A stretch of 64,000 nt of DNA from Candidatus Rokuibacteriota bacterium (GCA_003220435.1 QHSL01000067.1:1-64000); one strand, 5' to 3'. Positions 39,160 to 52,301 are shown, counted from the stretch's first letter. Translations and numbers: made by a program. The notes: generated from the sequence alone by a model not told the origin.

Positions 39160-39163
<4 letters not shown>
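38648..39163 (-). CDS. lptE: LPS-assembly lipoprotein LptE
   Basis: A 171-residue outer-membrane lipoprotein that plugs the LptD barrel and helps insert LPS. The lipobox LGSAGC ends at Cys22, followed by GYSLRGNLPDHIRTVAVPVF, the usual opening of the LptE fold, and by the family's alternating strands with NRTAEPAVESLLTSAVVEAF. It lies between leuS and holA with four-base overlaps, a gene order widely kept. lptD is not in the window. Confidence 0.92.
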
Positions 39164-41649
<2,486 letters not shown>

Positions 41650-41659
41650 ACTCAGCTAA

Positions 41660-41687
41660 ATTTTACATACCTAGCTCGCAGGGGCAA
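41660..41687 (-). promoter_or_regulatory. Promoter of leuS
   Basis: TTGCCC (41687-41682), a 16-bp spacer and TAAAAT (41665-41660) on the minus strand, inside one of the few AT-rich spots of the window. The start codon follows after ten bases, so the mRNA would be nearly leaderless and no tRNA-sensing T-box leader is possible. Confidence 0.6.
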
Positions 41688-41778
41688 GAACTGCCGCGAG
41701 GGCCGGTGGGGAACCGGTCCGAACCGCGACGGCGCGACGCAGCCGTTCGAGGGCCGCGCCGCGCCCCAGTCGTCGTTG

Positions 41779-42027
41779 CTACTTCTTCAGGTCTGCCGCC
41801 GCCTCGTTAGCGAGCTTCAGCGAATCCGCATGCTTGCCACCATCGTGGAGCTTCTGCGCCTCGTCGAGCTTGGCGACCACCGCCTTGACCTTGGGGTCGT
41901 CCGCCTTCATCTTGGCGGCCTCTTCCCGCGTCTCCTTGATCACCTTCGGGCACGAGCTGGCGAACGCGCTGCCCGCACCGAAGACCAACGCCACTGCGAC
42001 TGCCGTGACGGTCATGATCTTTCTCAA
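41779..42027 (-). CDS. Small exported helical protein after uvrC
   Basis: An 82-residue protein with a signal peptide (to about residue 24, SAFA) and a mature part of about 58 residues starting SSCPKVIKE, with one Cys and two amphipathic helices rich in Lys, Ala and Glu. It recalls small periplasmic proteins with a CPKLIKE-type start found in several phyla without known function. The TTG at 42027 is preferred because it supplies the basic n-region and a GGTGA site; an ATG at 42015 is the alternative. The TTG overlaps the uvrC stop, so it is the last gene of the uvrB-uvrC transcript. Confidence 0.7.
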   Translation of the reverse strand: MRKIMTVTAVAVALVFGAGSAFASSCPKVIKETREEAAKMKADDPKVKAVVAKLDEAQKLHDGGKHADSLKLANEAAADLKK

Positions 42028-43915
42028 GAGCTGTCACCCCCCCTAGGGCCCGGTTGGCCTGCGTCATTGTAACCCCCGGTCGTCGTTTGTGGTTCCGTGG
42101 CCATGGCTGGCGGCTCCGGCGCCGGGGGGTGGAAATGGTCGAAGATCCGCTGCGCGAGCTTCGGCGTGACCTTCGGGACCGCGGCCAGCTGGGCGACGGA
42201 CGAGTCCCGGACGCGGCGCGCGGAGCCGAGCGTCTTGAGGAGGCTCGTCCGAATCGTGGGCCCGACGCCCGGAATCGTGTCGAGCACCGACTGGATCGTG
42301 CGCCGCGTGCGCAGCTTCTTGTGATAGGTGATCGCGAACCGGTGTGCCTCGTCGCGGATCCGCTGGAGCGTGTGGAGCGCGGGCGACGTGGGATCGAGCA
42401 CCAGCGGATGCAGGCTGTCGGCCTGATAGACTTCCTCCGCCTGCTTCGCGAGCCCGACCGCCGGAATGTAATCGAGCCCGAGATCCTGCAGCACCTTGAG
42501 CCCCACGTTCAGCTGGCCGCGACCCCCGTCGATCAATACGAGATCGGGCAGCACGCTTCCCTGCTCGAGCGCCTTGGCGAATCGTCGCGTCAGCACCTCG
42601 CTCAGCGAGGCGAAGTCGTTGGCGCCGGCGACGCTGCGGATCCGAAAACGCTTGTAGTCGTCCTTCTTCATGCCGCCGTTTTCCCAGACCACCATCGAGC
42701 CGACCTGCTCCGTCCCCTGGATGTTCGAGATGTCGTAACCCTCGATGCGGTTCGGCAGACCCGGCAGCCCGAGCGCGCGCTGGAGCTCCTCGAGCACCAG
42801 CTGCTGGCGGTTGTCGCGAGACAGGAGCCGATTCTGGAGGGCGATCGCGGCGTTGGCCTCGGCCATCGCGACGAACTGTCGCTTGGCCCCCCGCTGCGGT
42901 GCCTGCATCTGCACCCGGCGGCCGGCGAGCTTCGAGAGCCACTCGCCGGTGAGCTCGGCCTCCGGCAGCTCCTCGGAGAGGAGGACTTCCGCGGCGGGCG
43001 TAACGGCCTTGCCATAGAACTGGCGGACGAACGCCGACAGGATCTCGCCGTCGCTCCAGCCGGCGACGCGGTCGAAGAAGAACGGCTCCTGTCCAACGAG
43101 ACGGCCCTTGCGCACGAAGAACAGCTCCACGCACGCGTCGTCGCCCTGCCGCACCACACCCACGACGTCCTGGTCCACGTCGTCCGTCGAGATGATCTTC
43201 TGGCGCTCGCGGACCTTGTTCAGCGACTGGATCTGGTCGCGGAGGACGGAGGCGCGCTCGAACTTGAGCTCCCCGGCGGCTACCTCCATCTCCTTGGTGA
43301 GCCGGAGCGCCAGGTCTTCGTCGCGGCCCTCCAGGAAGTGCATGACGTCGCGTACGGTCTTCGCGTATCCCTCACGGGTCTCCCAGCCCGTGCACGGAGC
43401 GTTGCAACGATGGATCGCATACTGGATGCAGGGCCGCTCCAGCGACCCGTCGATCGTGATCGAGCACGTGCGTAGCGGGAAGAGCTGGCGGGTGAGCCGG
43501 AGCGTCTCGCGCATCGCGGTGGCCGGGTAGAACGGTCCGTAGTACTGCGCGCCGTCCTGCTGGACCCGGCGTGCGACCACCAGCCGCGGAAACTCTTCGT
43601 TGGTGGTCAGCTTCAGGAACGGATAGTGCTTGTCGTCCCTGAGGATGATGTTGTACCGGGGCCGGTGCTTCCGGACGAGATTGGCCTCGAGCATGAGGGC
43701 CTCGAGCTCGTTGTCGGTGACGATGTACTCGAGGTCGCGGATCTGACGCACGAGCGCGTCGGTCTTGGGGTCGCGCGGTCGCGACTCCTGGAAGTAGGAG
43801 CGCACGCGGCTTCGCAGCGACGCCGCCTTGCCGACGTACAGGACTTGCTGCTTGCCGTCCCGGTAGATGTACACGCCGGGCCGATCGGGGACCCGGGCGA
43901 GCTTGGTTTCGAGAT

Positions 43916-43919
<4 letters not shown>
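42024..43919 (-). CDS. uvrC: Excinuclease ABC subunit C
   Basis: Makes both incisions in nucleotide excision repair. The 631-residue protein has the GIY-YIG nuclease first ([20 protein letters not shown]), the UVR motif in the middle, a cysteine-containing segment ([18 protein letters not shown]) and the RNase H-like second nuclease ([26 protein letters not shown]). Helix-hairpin-helix repeats follow ([19 protein letters not shown]). It is directly coupled to uvrB by a four-base overlap, an unusual but not rare arrangement. Confidence 0.96.
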
Positions 43920-45898
<1,979 letters not shown>

Positions 45899-45913
45899 GG
45901 CGGGCTACGTCAG

Positions 45914-46444
45914 TCAGGACGGCGTCGGAACCGCCAGGAGATACTTCCGCCAAGAGTCCAGGAGCGAGTGCGCGTGCGGATGGCGCAGCATGTGCGTCGA
46001 GAAGACGAACTTCGGGTGCACCGGCTCGCGGATCAGCCGCATCCCGACTTCTTCGGCCAGCCGGTTGCCCTTCTTGAGATTGCAGCGCAGGCACGCCGCG
46101 ACCACGTTCACCCAGGTCGTTTCGCCCCCGCGCGAGCGGGGCACCACGTGATCGACGGTGAGGCGCTCGCCGCGCCGGTTGCAATACTGGCAGGTGTAGC
46201 CGTCGCGCCGCAGGATGTTCTTCTTGTTGAACGCCACCCGGTCGAGGAACGGCTTGCGGATGTAGATCGCGAGCCGGATCACCGCGGGGAGCGCGAAGCT
46301 CACCGAGGGTGACCGCACCACGCGCGGCGAGGCCTCGACGGCCTCCGCCTTGCCGGCCAGGAGCAGCGTGATCGCGCGGCGGGCGTTGGTGAAATGCAGC
46401 GGCTCGAAGGTGTAATTCAGCACCAGTACCGCAATTTCGTCCAT
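45914..46444 (-). CDS. HNH endonuclease family protein
   Basis: A 176-residue protein of the widespread HNH family often called 5-methylcytosine-specific restriction endonuclease-like, though its role in most hosts is unknown. The zinc cysteines are in CQYCNRRGE and CLRCNLKKG, with the nuclease motif TVDHVVPRSRGG and a W-x-N between them (TTWVNVVAAC). The N-terminus VLVLNYTFEPLHFTNARRAI is the conserved opening of this group. It has its own near-consensus promoter, which overlaps the end of the ppx gene, and lies 15 bases before uvrB. Confidence 0.88.
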   Translation of the reverse strand: MDEIAVLVLNYTFEPLHFTNARRAITLLLAGKAEAVEASPRVVRSPSVSFALPAVIRLAIYIRKPFLDRVAFNKKNILRRDGYTCQYCNRRGERLTVDHVVPRSRGGETTWVNVVAACLRCNLKKGNRLAEEVGMRLIREPVHPKFVFSTHMLRHPHAHSLLDSWRKYLLAVPTPS

Positions 46445-46455
46445 CTTATCAACGT

Positions 46456-46484
46456 AGTCTAGTCATCGCCTCGCGGGGTGTCAA
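46456..46484 (-). promoter_or_regulatory. Near-consensus promoter of the HNH gene
   Basis: A perfect TTGACA (46484-46479), a 17-bp spacer and TAGACT (46461-46456) on the minus strand, the best sigma-70 match in the window. It lies in the last codons of the ppx gene, whose stop overlaps the -10. The ATG is 11 bases after the -10, so the message would be nearly leaderless. It may also drive uvrB-uvrC. Confidence 0.75.
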
Positions 46485-47424
46485 ATCGCGGCGATCCCCG
46501 GCGGCGTTCGATCGCGTCCACGAGCAGGCCTTCCCGCAGCCCGAATTCGCTCACCCGCAGCGTGTCGACTCCAATCGCCTCGAACGTGGCCATCACGATC
46601 GCGATGCCGGGGATGATCAGGTCGGCGCGTCCCGGGTCCAGGCACGGGAGCCTCCCGCGATCCGCGACCGCGAGCCCGCCCAGTCGCACCAGAAGTCGAC
46701 GAACGGTCTCGCGGCTCAGCGCGTGTCCCTGCACCCGTGCGGGATCGTAGCGCGTGAGCCCGAGGTCGAGCGCCGCGAGCGTGGTCACGGTGCCGGCCGT
46801 GCCCACGAGGTGGGCGACGGAGACGGCGCGGAGCGCCGCGGGCAGCTCGTGGGCGAGCCGCGCGCGCACCTCGTCTTCCAGCGCGCGATAGCGCTCCCAG
46901 TCGATCGCCGCCGGAAACGGAAATCGCTCGGCGAGCGGAATGACGCCCAGGCGCAGGCTGACCATGCTCCGGATAGAGTCGTCCTCGGATAGCACGTACT
47001 CCGTGCTGCCGCCGCCGATGTCGAAGGTGAGCACAGATCCCGGCAGCGGCCCGAGCCCGTACCGGACGCCGCGAACCGTGAGGCGGGCTTCGTCTTCGCC
47101 GGTCACGACCTCCACACGCCGGCCGGTCGCGCGCCCGACCGCCTCGGCGAAGCCGCGACCGTTGGACGACTCGCGCACGGCGCTGGTGGCGCCGACCCGA
47201 ACGTCGACGGCGCCGAGGCTGACCGCGCGCACGACGTACCCCTTCACCACCGCGAGGGTGCGGGCCATCGGCGCCTCGCCGAGCACGCCGGAGTGCGCGA
47301 GCCCCTCGCCGAGCCGGGTGATTGTCTGATCCTCGTCGACGACTCGCCACGTTCCAGCGTCGGCGACGTCAGCGACGAGGAGGCGGACCGTGTTGCTGCC
47401 GATGTCGATCGCGGCGATGCGCAT
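46459..47424 (-). CDS. Exopolyphosphatase / guanosine pentaphosphate phosphatase family protein
   Basis: A 321-residue Ppx/GppA-type phosphatase of the actin-like ATPase fold. The phosphate loops are visible as IDIGSNTVRLLVADV at the N-terminus and FDIGGGSTEYVLSED in the middle, with the catalytic Glu region in TGEDEARLTVRGVRYG. At this length it is the short form without the C-terminal HD-type domain of long Ppx enzymes. Its substrate could be polyphosphate or pppGpp. It lies downstream of the cytochrome c gene but a terminator separates them. Confidence 0.9.
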   Translation of the reverse strand: MRIAAIDIGSNTVRLLVADVADAGTWRVVDEDQTITRLGEGLAHSGVLGEAPMARTLAVVKGYVVRAVSLGAVDVRVGATSAVRESSNGRGFAEAVGRATGRRVEVVTGEDEARLTVRGVRYGLGPLPGSVLTFDIGGGSTEYVLSEDDSIRSMVSLRLGVIPLAERFPFPAAIDWERYRALEDEVRARLAHELPAALRAVSVAHLVGTAGTVTTLAALDLGLTRYDPARVQGHALSRETVRRLLVRLGGLAVADRGRLPCLDPGRADLIIPGIAIVMATFEAIGVDTLRVSEFGLREGLLVDAIERRRGSPRFDTPRGDD

Positions 47425-47435
47425 CGTCGGAAGCG

Positions 47436-47465
47436 AAAACGCCCCGCCGGAACCCCGGCGGGGCG
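47436..47465 (-). terminator. Rho-independent terminator of the cytochrome c gene
   Basis: On the minus strand CGCCCCGCCGG, loop GGTT, CCGGCGGGGCG, followed by TTTTC. An 11-bp perfect stem with a short T-run is the clearest intrinsic terminator in the window. Confidence 0.8.
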
Positions 47466-47488
47466 TCGTGGGGTGGAACGTCGTGGGT

Positions 47489-47896
47489 CTATTTCCCCTT
47501 GAGCGTCCGGATGTAGTTCACGATCTCCCAGCGTTCGTTGTCAGGAAGATGCTTCCACGGAGGCATCGCCCCTCGTCCATTGGTGATCTTCCAGAAGATC
47601 TCGCCATCGGTCTGTTTCTGGACGGCGTCGCCCGTCCAGTTCGCGGGCTTCGGCGGTGGCAACGCGGCGGCGGCCGGCCCATCGCCCTTCCCGGAGGCGC
47701 CGTGGCACGACACGCAGTTCGTCTCGACCGTTTTCTTCGCGTTACCGATGCCCTTCACCGGGTTCTTCGTCGCCTTCTCGCCGGCCGGCGCGACCCACGG
47801 GCCCGGGGCCTGCGCGGAGACCACTGATACCGCGGTCCAGGCGACTAGCGTGGTCGCGACGAAGACGATGCTCAGCAACTTCCCGAACGCGCTCAT
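47489..47896 (-). CDS. Exported monoheme cytochrome c
   Basis: A 135-residue class I c-type cytochrome. A signal peptide (to about residue 29) is followed by one haem motif CVSCH (Cys61, Cys64, His65) and a probable axial Met111 in GAMPPW. The GDG after the haem site and the WEIVNYIRTL helix at the C-terminus are typical. It would carry electrons in the periplasm. It has its own promoter and terminator, so it is a single-gene unit. The ATG at 47896 has a GAGGAGG ribosome site seven bases upstream. Confidence 0.92.
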   Translation of the reverse strand: MSAFGKLLSIVFVATTLVAWTAVSVVSAQAPGPWVAPAGEKATKNPVKGIGNAKKTVETNCVSCHGASGKGDGPAAAALPPPKPANWTGDAVQKQTDGEIFWKITNGRGAMPPWKHLPDNERWEIVNYIRTLKGK

Positions 47897-47945
47897 GGCG
47901 CCTCCTCTTCTCAGATTCCTTCCGAAATGTTCACAAACAGCGGCC

Positions 47946-47975
47946 ATTTAACACACCTGAGACGAACGAGGTCAA
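47946..47975 (-). promoter_or_regulatory. Promoter of the cytochrome c gene
   Basis: TTGACC (47975-47970), an 18-bp spacer and TTAAAT (47951-47946) on the minus strand. Transcription would begin near 47939, leaving a leader of about 42 bases with a normal ribosome site, unlike the leaderless pattern seen at other genes. Confidence 0.6.
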
Positions 47976-49594
47976 GCGCATATTCGATCGGCGCGTCGGG
48001 TTGCGAGCCCGCAGACCGCGCCCAGCGCGCCGTAGGCGAGCGCGAGATGAGCGGGCACCGCCGAGGGCATGGCCCACGGCCAGAAGAGCCCACCCGTCGC
48101 GAGGGGCGAGTGGATCATCCCGACGAGCGAGGCCGCGCCGGCGACAGCGAAGAGGCCCGCGGCCAGGGCCAATCGGCGGTCGATGATCGCCGCGAGCGCC
48201 CAGCCCCAGAGCACGGCCGTCAGGATGAAGCCGTGGCCAAGGATCAACAGCGCCTGATAGCCGAGCGCCGCATCGCCCTTGAGCGCGACCGGCGACGTGC
48301 CGAGCGCCGAGAGGAGACCGCCGGACTCGATCAGCACCACCGCCGCCGCCACGGGCACGAACGTCAGCGCCACCGCGGCGCCGTGACGCCGAGGCGTCGC
48401 CAGAAATCCCTGGGCCGTGATCTCGAGACCGATGAAGACGAGGATCGGCGCGATCGCCGCTTCCGGAAGCACCGCGATCAGGAGCGAGAGGGCGCCAGTC
48501 GCCGCGCCGACTCCGATCACAAGGCCGGTCGCCAGGGTGTAGCCCGCGCGCGCGCCCATCGCCTTGTAGGCCGGGTGGCCGATGTACGGCGTGTTCTGAA
48601 CGACTCCGCCGCAGCAGCCGGCGAGGACGGTGGCGGCGGCTTCGGTCAGGAGAATGTCGCGGGCGCGGTATTCGTCCCCGGCCGCCGCGGCGCTCTCGGT
48701 GTTGTCGATCCCGCCGATGATCGTCACGAGCGCAAACGGGAGCGCGATCGAGAGATACGGCAGCGTTTCCGGCAGCGCATCGAGCCAGCCCAAGGTGGGC
48801 CAGGGCAGCGCCAGACGCAGTGGCCCGGGCGCGATGACGCCGGCCGGACCGAAGCCAAGCCACGCCCGCCCCCAGAAGATCAGCGTACCCGCCAGCACCG
48901 AGGCGAACGCGGCGGGCAGGCCGAGCGGCATTCGGATGCCGCCGAAGAGGGCCAGGAGCAAAAGGATCAGCGCGACCAGCCCGACCAGGGGATCGCGCAT
49001 GATCTTGAGCATCGGGAGAAACGCGATCAGCAGAATCGATACGCCGGCGATCGACCCGAGGAGCGCGGCGCGCGGCACGATCCGCCGCGCCCAGTCGCCT
49101 GCGAAGGCGAGGGGGAGCTTGACGAGGCCGATGCCGACCGTCGCCGCCATGCCGACCTTCCACGCGCGCACCGGATCGCCGGTCGCGAGCATGACCGGCC
49201 CGAGGACGCCGAAGACCATCGCGAACAGCGTCGGCGTGTCGATGCCGAAGGGCATCGCGGTGACATCCGCCCGTCCGGTGCGTCGCATGAGCCTGATCGC
49301 GAGCCACGTGTAGACGAGGTCGCCTGCGAGCACGCCGAGCGCGGTCCCGGGAACCATCCGGAGCAGCACGAGGTCGGCCGGGAACTTGAAGACGCCGATC
49401 AGGAGCGAGGAGAGGATGACAAGCTGCGTGACGTTGTCGAGCGCCAGGCCGAGGAAGCCGTTCAGATCCCCGGCGCGGATCCAGCGCTGGCGACTAGCGG
49501 CGTTTGGCGTCGGCGACCGCCCCGTCGGCGACGAGCTCGCGGGCCAGGCGCTTCGTGTGCTCCGCGAGGGTGGTGCACCAGGCGAGGGTCCCAC
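47972..49594 (-). CDS. NCS2/AzgA-like permease (purine or related solute)
   Basis: A polytopic membrane protein with about 12-14 hydrophobic helices. The segments LDNVTQLVILSSLLIGVFKFP, TAMPFGIDTPTLFAMVFGVLGP and GGIDNTESAAAAGDEY resemble nucleobase-cation symporter-2 and related permeases that take up xanthine, uracil or similar solutes. Conserved sequence begins around 49490 (RWIRAGDLNGFLGLALDN), but no standard start codon occurs in frame there. The nearest is the GTG at 49594, which would overlap the upstream small gene by about 100 bases, giving 540 residues. A non-standard start nearer 49490 or re-initiation is possible. Confidence 0.75.
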   Translation of the reverse strand: MGPSPGAPPSRSTRSAWPASSSPTGRSPTPNAASRQRWIRAGDLNGFLGLALDNVTQLVILSSLLIGVFKFPADLVLLRMVPGTALGVLAGDLVYTWLAIRLMRRTGRADVTAMPFGIDTPTLFAMVFGVLGPVMLATGDPVRAWKVGMAATVGIGLVKLPLAFAGDWARRIVPRAALLGSIAGVSILLIAFLPMLKIMRDPLVGLVALILLLLALFGGIRMPLGLPAAFASVLAGTLIFWGRAWLGFGPAGVIAPGPLRLALPWPTLGWLDALPETLPYLSIALPFALVTIIGGIDNTESAAAAGDEYRARDILLTEAAATVLAGCCGGVVQNTPYIGHPAYKAMGARAGYTLATGLVIGVGAATGALSLLIAVLPEAAIAPILVFIGLEITAQGFLATPRRHGAAVALTFVPVAAAVVLIESGGLLSALGTSPVALKGDAALGYQALLILGHGFILTAVLWGWALAAIIDRRLALAAGLFAVAGAASLVGMIHSPLATGGLFWPWAMPSAVPAHLALAYGALGAVCGLATRRADRICA

Positions 49595-49799
49595 GGTTGT
49601 CGGCGACCTCACGAAAACTGAGCTCGAGCGTCGGCCCAAGACGGCGCCCGTATCTGAGCCTCACGCCATACGAACTTCCCTCACGCTCATCCTCGTCGTC
49701 GAAGACGACCTCGAGGCGCGGATCGACCCGCTTCGCATGGGCCGTAAGGAAGTTCCGGAGCCAGCGCTCTACCTCTTGATACGTCCCCCCGGAGAACAC
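49494..49799 (-). CDS. Small protein of unknown function
   Basis: A 101-residue hydrophilic protein, starting at GTG 49799, with no signal peptide or membrane segment. It has a first helix (TYQEVERWLRNFLTAHAKRV), an acidic strand pair (LEVVFDDEDEREGSSYGVRLRYG), another strand (LELSFREVADN) and a final helix. This alpha-beta-beta-alpha layout looks like a small folded domain, but I do not recognise it. It lies 14 bases after nrdJ on the same strand and overlaps the predicted 5' end of the permease gene. Confidence 0.6.
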   Translation of the reverse strand: MFSGGTYQEVERWLRNFLTAHAKRVDPRLEVVFDDEDEREGSSYGVRLRYGRRLGPTLELSFREVADNRGTLAWCTTLAEHTKRLARELVADGAVADAKRR

Positions 49800-49813
49800 G
49801 CCGGCATTCTAGC

Positions 49814-52102
49814 TCAGCACTCGTTGAAGCCGCACGACAGGCACTTCTTGCAACCTTCCTCGTAGATGAAAGTCGCCTGGCCACACTCTTTGCACAGGTC
49901 GCCGATCTGCTTCTTCGCCTCGCTGGCGGCGACCGTGTCGCCCGCGGCCTTGACCTCCCCGATGTGCTCGGCCAACGTCCGGGCCAACGCGTCCGGGAGC
50001 GAGAGGATCTTGGCGGGCCCGAAGCCGGTGGGCTGGCCGCCGCCGATCCGCGAGAGCTGGCTGATGACTTCCTCGAGCCGCCGCTGAGCCGTCAAGGGTG
50101 AAGGTAGCCTCAACGTGAGCGAAATCAGCCTCCCCAGAGCTTCGGCGACGGCCATCGTGTCCGAGCCGCCCTTACCGACCTGGACGAAGACCTCGAAGGG
50201 GTCGCCGTCCGGAGTCTCGTTGACCGTGATGAACGCGGTCCCGATCGGAGTCTCGCTGCGGTACGTAGCCCCTTTCAGGCTGCGCGGCCGGGGCCTGATG
50301 ACAGCCTGCCCCCCGGGTATCGCGGCCGCGTTCTTGTCTTTCTTCGTCGACACACCGACATTGAGCACCTGCTCGCCCTTGCACCCGTCGCGAAACACCG
50401 TGATGCCGATGCAGCCGAGGTCCCACGCCAGCCGATAGGCGCGCGCGACGTCCTCTTCGGAGGCGCTGTTCGGCAGGTTGATCGTCTTCGACACGCCGTT
50501 GTCGGTGTGGCGCTGGAACGCCGCCTGATGGCGCACGTGCCACTCGAAGGCGATCTCGTGCGACGTCTTGAACACCTGGGCCGCGTGCTCGGGAAGGCCA
50601 CGGATGCCGTGGAGCGAGCCCCGCTTGACGATCGCCTGCATGAGCGCGTCCGAGTAGAACCCCTGCGCCTTCGCGATGCGCTCGAAGGTCTCGTTCACGA
50701 ACGTCAGCACGCGCTCGCCGTCAGTCTGCTTCACCCGGTGCTCGAACGCGAGCGCGAAGATCGGCTCGACGCCGGAGGAGCATCCGGCGATCATCGAGAT
50801 CGTGCCGGTGGGTGCGATCGTCGTCACGGTCGAGTTGCGCATCGGCCGCTCGTTCTTATAGATCGAGTGGCCCCAGTTGGGGAAGGGCCCGCGCTCCTCG
50901 GCGAGCTTCGCCGACTGGTCGTGCGACTTCTCCTTCACGAACGCCATCAGCCGGTCGGCGAGCTCGATGGCCTCCTGGCTGTCGTACGGGATGCCGGTCG
51001 TGAAGAGCAGGTCGGCCCATCCCATGATGCCGAGGCCGATGCGCCGGTTGGCCTTCACGGTCGCGTCGATCTCCGGCAGCGGGTACGGGTTCATCTCGAT
51101 GACGTCGTCGAGGAAGCGCACCGCCAGCCGCACCACCCGCTCCATCTCGTCCCAGTCGATCGTCCACTCGCCCTCGTCGTTGCGCCGGGCAAACTTCGAG
51201 ACGTTGAGCGAGCCGAGGTTGCAGGCCTCGTTCGGGAGCAGGGGCTGCTCCCCGCACGGGTTGGTCGCTTCGACCACGCCGAGCTCCGGCGTCGGGTTGG
51301 CCGGGCTCGCGTTGATCCGGTCGATGAAAACCATGCCGGGGTCGCCCGTCCGCCACGCGGCGCGAACGATCCGGTCGAAGACCTCCTTCGCCGAGAGCCG
51401 CCCGGTGGCCATGCCGGTGTGGGGATTGATCAGGTCGTACTCGCCGCCCGCGGCCAGCGCGTCCATGAACCGATCGGTGGCGGCCACCGAGATGTTGAAG
51501 TTGGTGATGCCCCCTTCCAGCTTGCAGTCGATGAACTCGAGGACGTCAGGATGGTCGACCTTCAGGATCCCCATGTTCGCGCCCCGCCGGGTGCCGCCCT
51601 GCTTGACTGCTTCGGTCGCGCTGTTGAAAACCTTGAGGAAGGAGACGGGTCCGGAGGCGCGCCCACCCGTCGAGGCCACGATGTCGTCCTTGGGCCGCAG
51701 CCGCGAGAAGGCGAAGCCGGTCCCACCGCCCGACTTGTGGATGATGGCAGCCGCCTTGACGGAGTCGAAGATCTCCTCCATCGAGTCACCCACCGGGAGC
51801 ACGTAGCACGCCGAGTACTGCAGGCCGTTGCCCTTACCCGCGTTCATGAGGGTCGGCGAGTTCGGGAGGTAGTACCCCTCGATCATGATGTCGTAGAACG
51901 CCGCCGCGACCTCCCTGACGGCGGCTTCGCTCCGTCCGTACCGGGCCTCGCCCGCCGCGATTGACAGCGCGACCCGCCAGCACATCTCCTCCGGGGTCTC
52001 GACGACCTCGCCGCCCTCCCGCATGAGGTAGCGCTCCCGGAGCACCCGCAGGGCTGGCTCGGTCCACTTGCCGACTTTCGCTGGGCGGGTTTCAGACAAC
52101 AT
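49814..52102 (-). CDS. nrdJ: Vitamin B12-dependent (class II) ribonucleotide reductase
   Basis: Reduces ribonucleotides to deoxyribonucleotides with adenosylcobalamin as the radical source, so it works with or without oxygen. The 762-residue protein shows LPNSPTLMNAG near the start, SGGGTGFAFSRLRP, the active-site motif NPCGEQPLLPNEACNLGSLN, the KANRRIGLGIMGWAD stretch and PTGTISMIAGCSSGVEP. It ends in a four-Cys zinc-type tail (CKECG ... CKKCLSCGFNEC). The ATG at 52102 has a GAGGAGG site; an in-frame extension upstream would read through the promoter and NrdR boxes and was rejected. Confidence 0.96.
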   Translation of the reverse strand: MLSETRPAKVGKWTEPALRVLRERYLMREGGEVVETPEEMCWRVALSIAAGEARYGRSEAAVREVAAAFYDIMIEGYYLPNSPTLMNAGKGNGLQYSACYVLPVGDSMEEIFDSVKAAAIIHKSGGGTGFAFSRLRPKDDIVASTGGRASGPVSFLKVFNSATEAVKQGGTRRGANMGILKVDHPDVLEFIDCKLEGGITNFNISVAATDRFMDALAAGGEYDLINPHTGMATGRLSAKEVFDRIVRAAWRTGDPGMVFIDRINASPANPTPELGVVEATNPCGEQPLLPNEACNLGSLNVSKFARRNDEGEWTIDWDEMERVVRLAVRFLDDVIEMNPYPLPEIDATVKANRRIGLGIMGWADLLFTTGIPYDSQEAIELADRLMAFVKEKSHDQSAKLAEERGPFPNWGHSIYKNERPMRNSTVTTIAPTGTISMIAGCSSGVEPIFALAFEHRVKQTDGERVLTFVNETFERIAKAQGFYSDALMQAIVKRGSLHGIRGLPEHAAQVFKTSHEIAFEWHVRHQAAFQRHTDNGVSKTINLPNSASEEDVARAYRLAWDLGCIGITVFRDGCKGEQVLNVGVSTKKDKNAAAIPGGQAVIRPRPRSLKGATYRSETPIGTAFITVNETPDGDPFEVFVQVGKGGSDTMAVAEALGRLISLTLRLPSPLTAQRRLEEVISQLSRIGGGQPTGFGPAKILSLPDALARTLAEHIGEVKAAGDTVAASEAKKQIGDLCKECGQATFIYEEGCKKCLSCGFNEC

Positions 52103-52116
52103 GGTGTGCCTCCTCG

Positions 52117-52141
52117 CCGGCATCGCCTTTGACGATGCCGG
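52117..52141 (-). other. Hairpin in the nrdJ 5' leader next to the ribosome site
   Basis: A perfect nine-base stem CCGGCATCG/CGATGCCGG with a seven-base loop, ending one base before the GAGGAGG ribosome site. It could affect mRNA stability or access of the ribosome. The leader (about 65 bases) is far too short for a cobalamin riboswitch. Confidence 0.6.
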
Positions 52142-52154
52142 TCCTTCAGAATCA

Positions 52155-52196
52155 CAATATCTTGTGGTGCCAGCGAATCTAGCACACTGAATGTAG
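52155..52196 (-). promoter_or_regulatory. Pair of NrdR boxes controlling nrdJ
   Basis: NrdR, the ATP/dATP-sensing repressor of ribonucleotide reductase genes, binds two boxes of the form CwAtATaTwG about 31-32 bp apart. Read on the nrdJ strand, box 1 is CAAGATATTG (52164-52155; nine of ten matches) and box 2 is CTACATTCAG (52196-52187; seven of ten, followed by the consensus TGT). Their centres are exactly 32 bp apart. Box 2 lies between the -35 and -10 and box 1 just downstream of the -10, so binding would block the promoter. Confidence 0.8.
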
Positions 52197-52206
52197 CGGC
52201 CGTCAA
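52176..52206 (-). promoter_or_regulatory. Promoter of nrdJ
   Basis: TTGACG (52206-52201) and TAGATT (52181-52176) on the minus strand with a rather long 19-bp spacer. Its overlap with the NrdR boxes supports it. Confidence 0.5.
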
Positions 52207-52286
52207 GAAAAATGTGTCCACCGGCCATCCACCGTCTATCCACCGGGCGTCGCCCAAGCTCTGCGAGGGCCTCCTTCAGCGCATGA

Positions 52287-52292
52287 TATTCT
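52287..52292 (+). promoter_or_regulatory. Possible -10 element of tolC
   Basis: TATTCT nine bases before the ATG at 52302. No convincing -35 was found. The spacing matches the leaderless pattern seen at other genes. Confidence 0.3.
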
Positions 52293-52301
52293 CTGCTCGC
52301 C

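Noticed and set aside
41650-41778. tRNA or small RNA gene in the leuS leader
   Set aside because: No cloverleaf could be drawn; the AT-rich part is explained by the leuS promoter.
52103-52301. Cobalamin riboswitch before nrdJ
   Set aside because: The predicted leader is about 65 bases, far below the roughly 200 needed, and the conserved B12-box type sequences are not visible.
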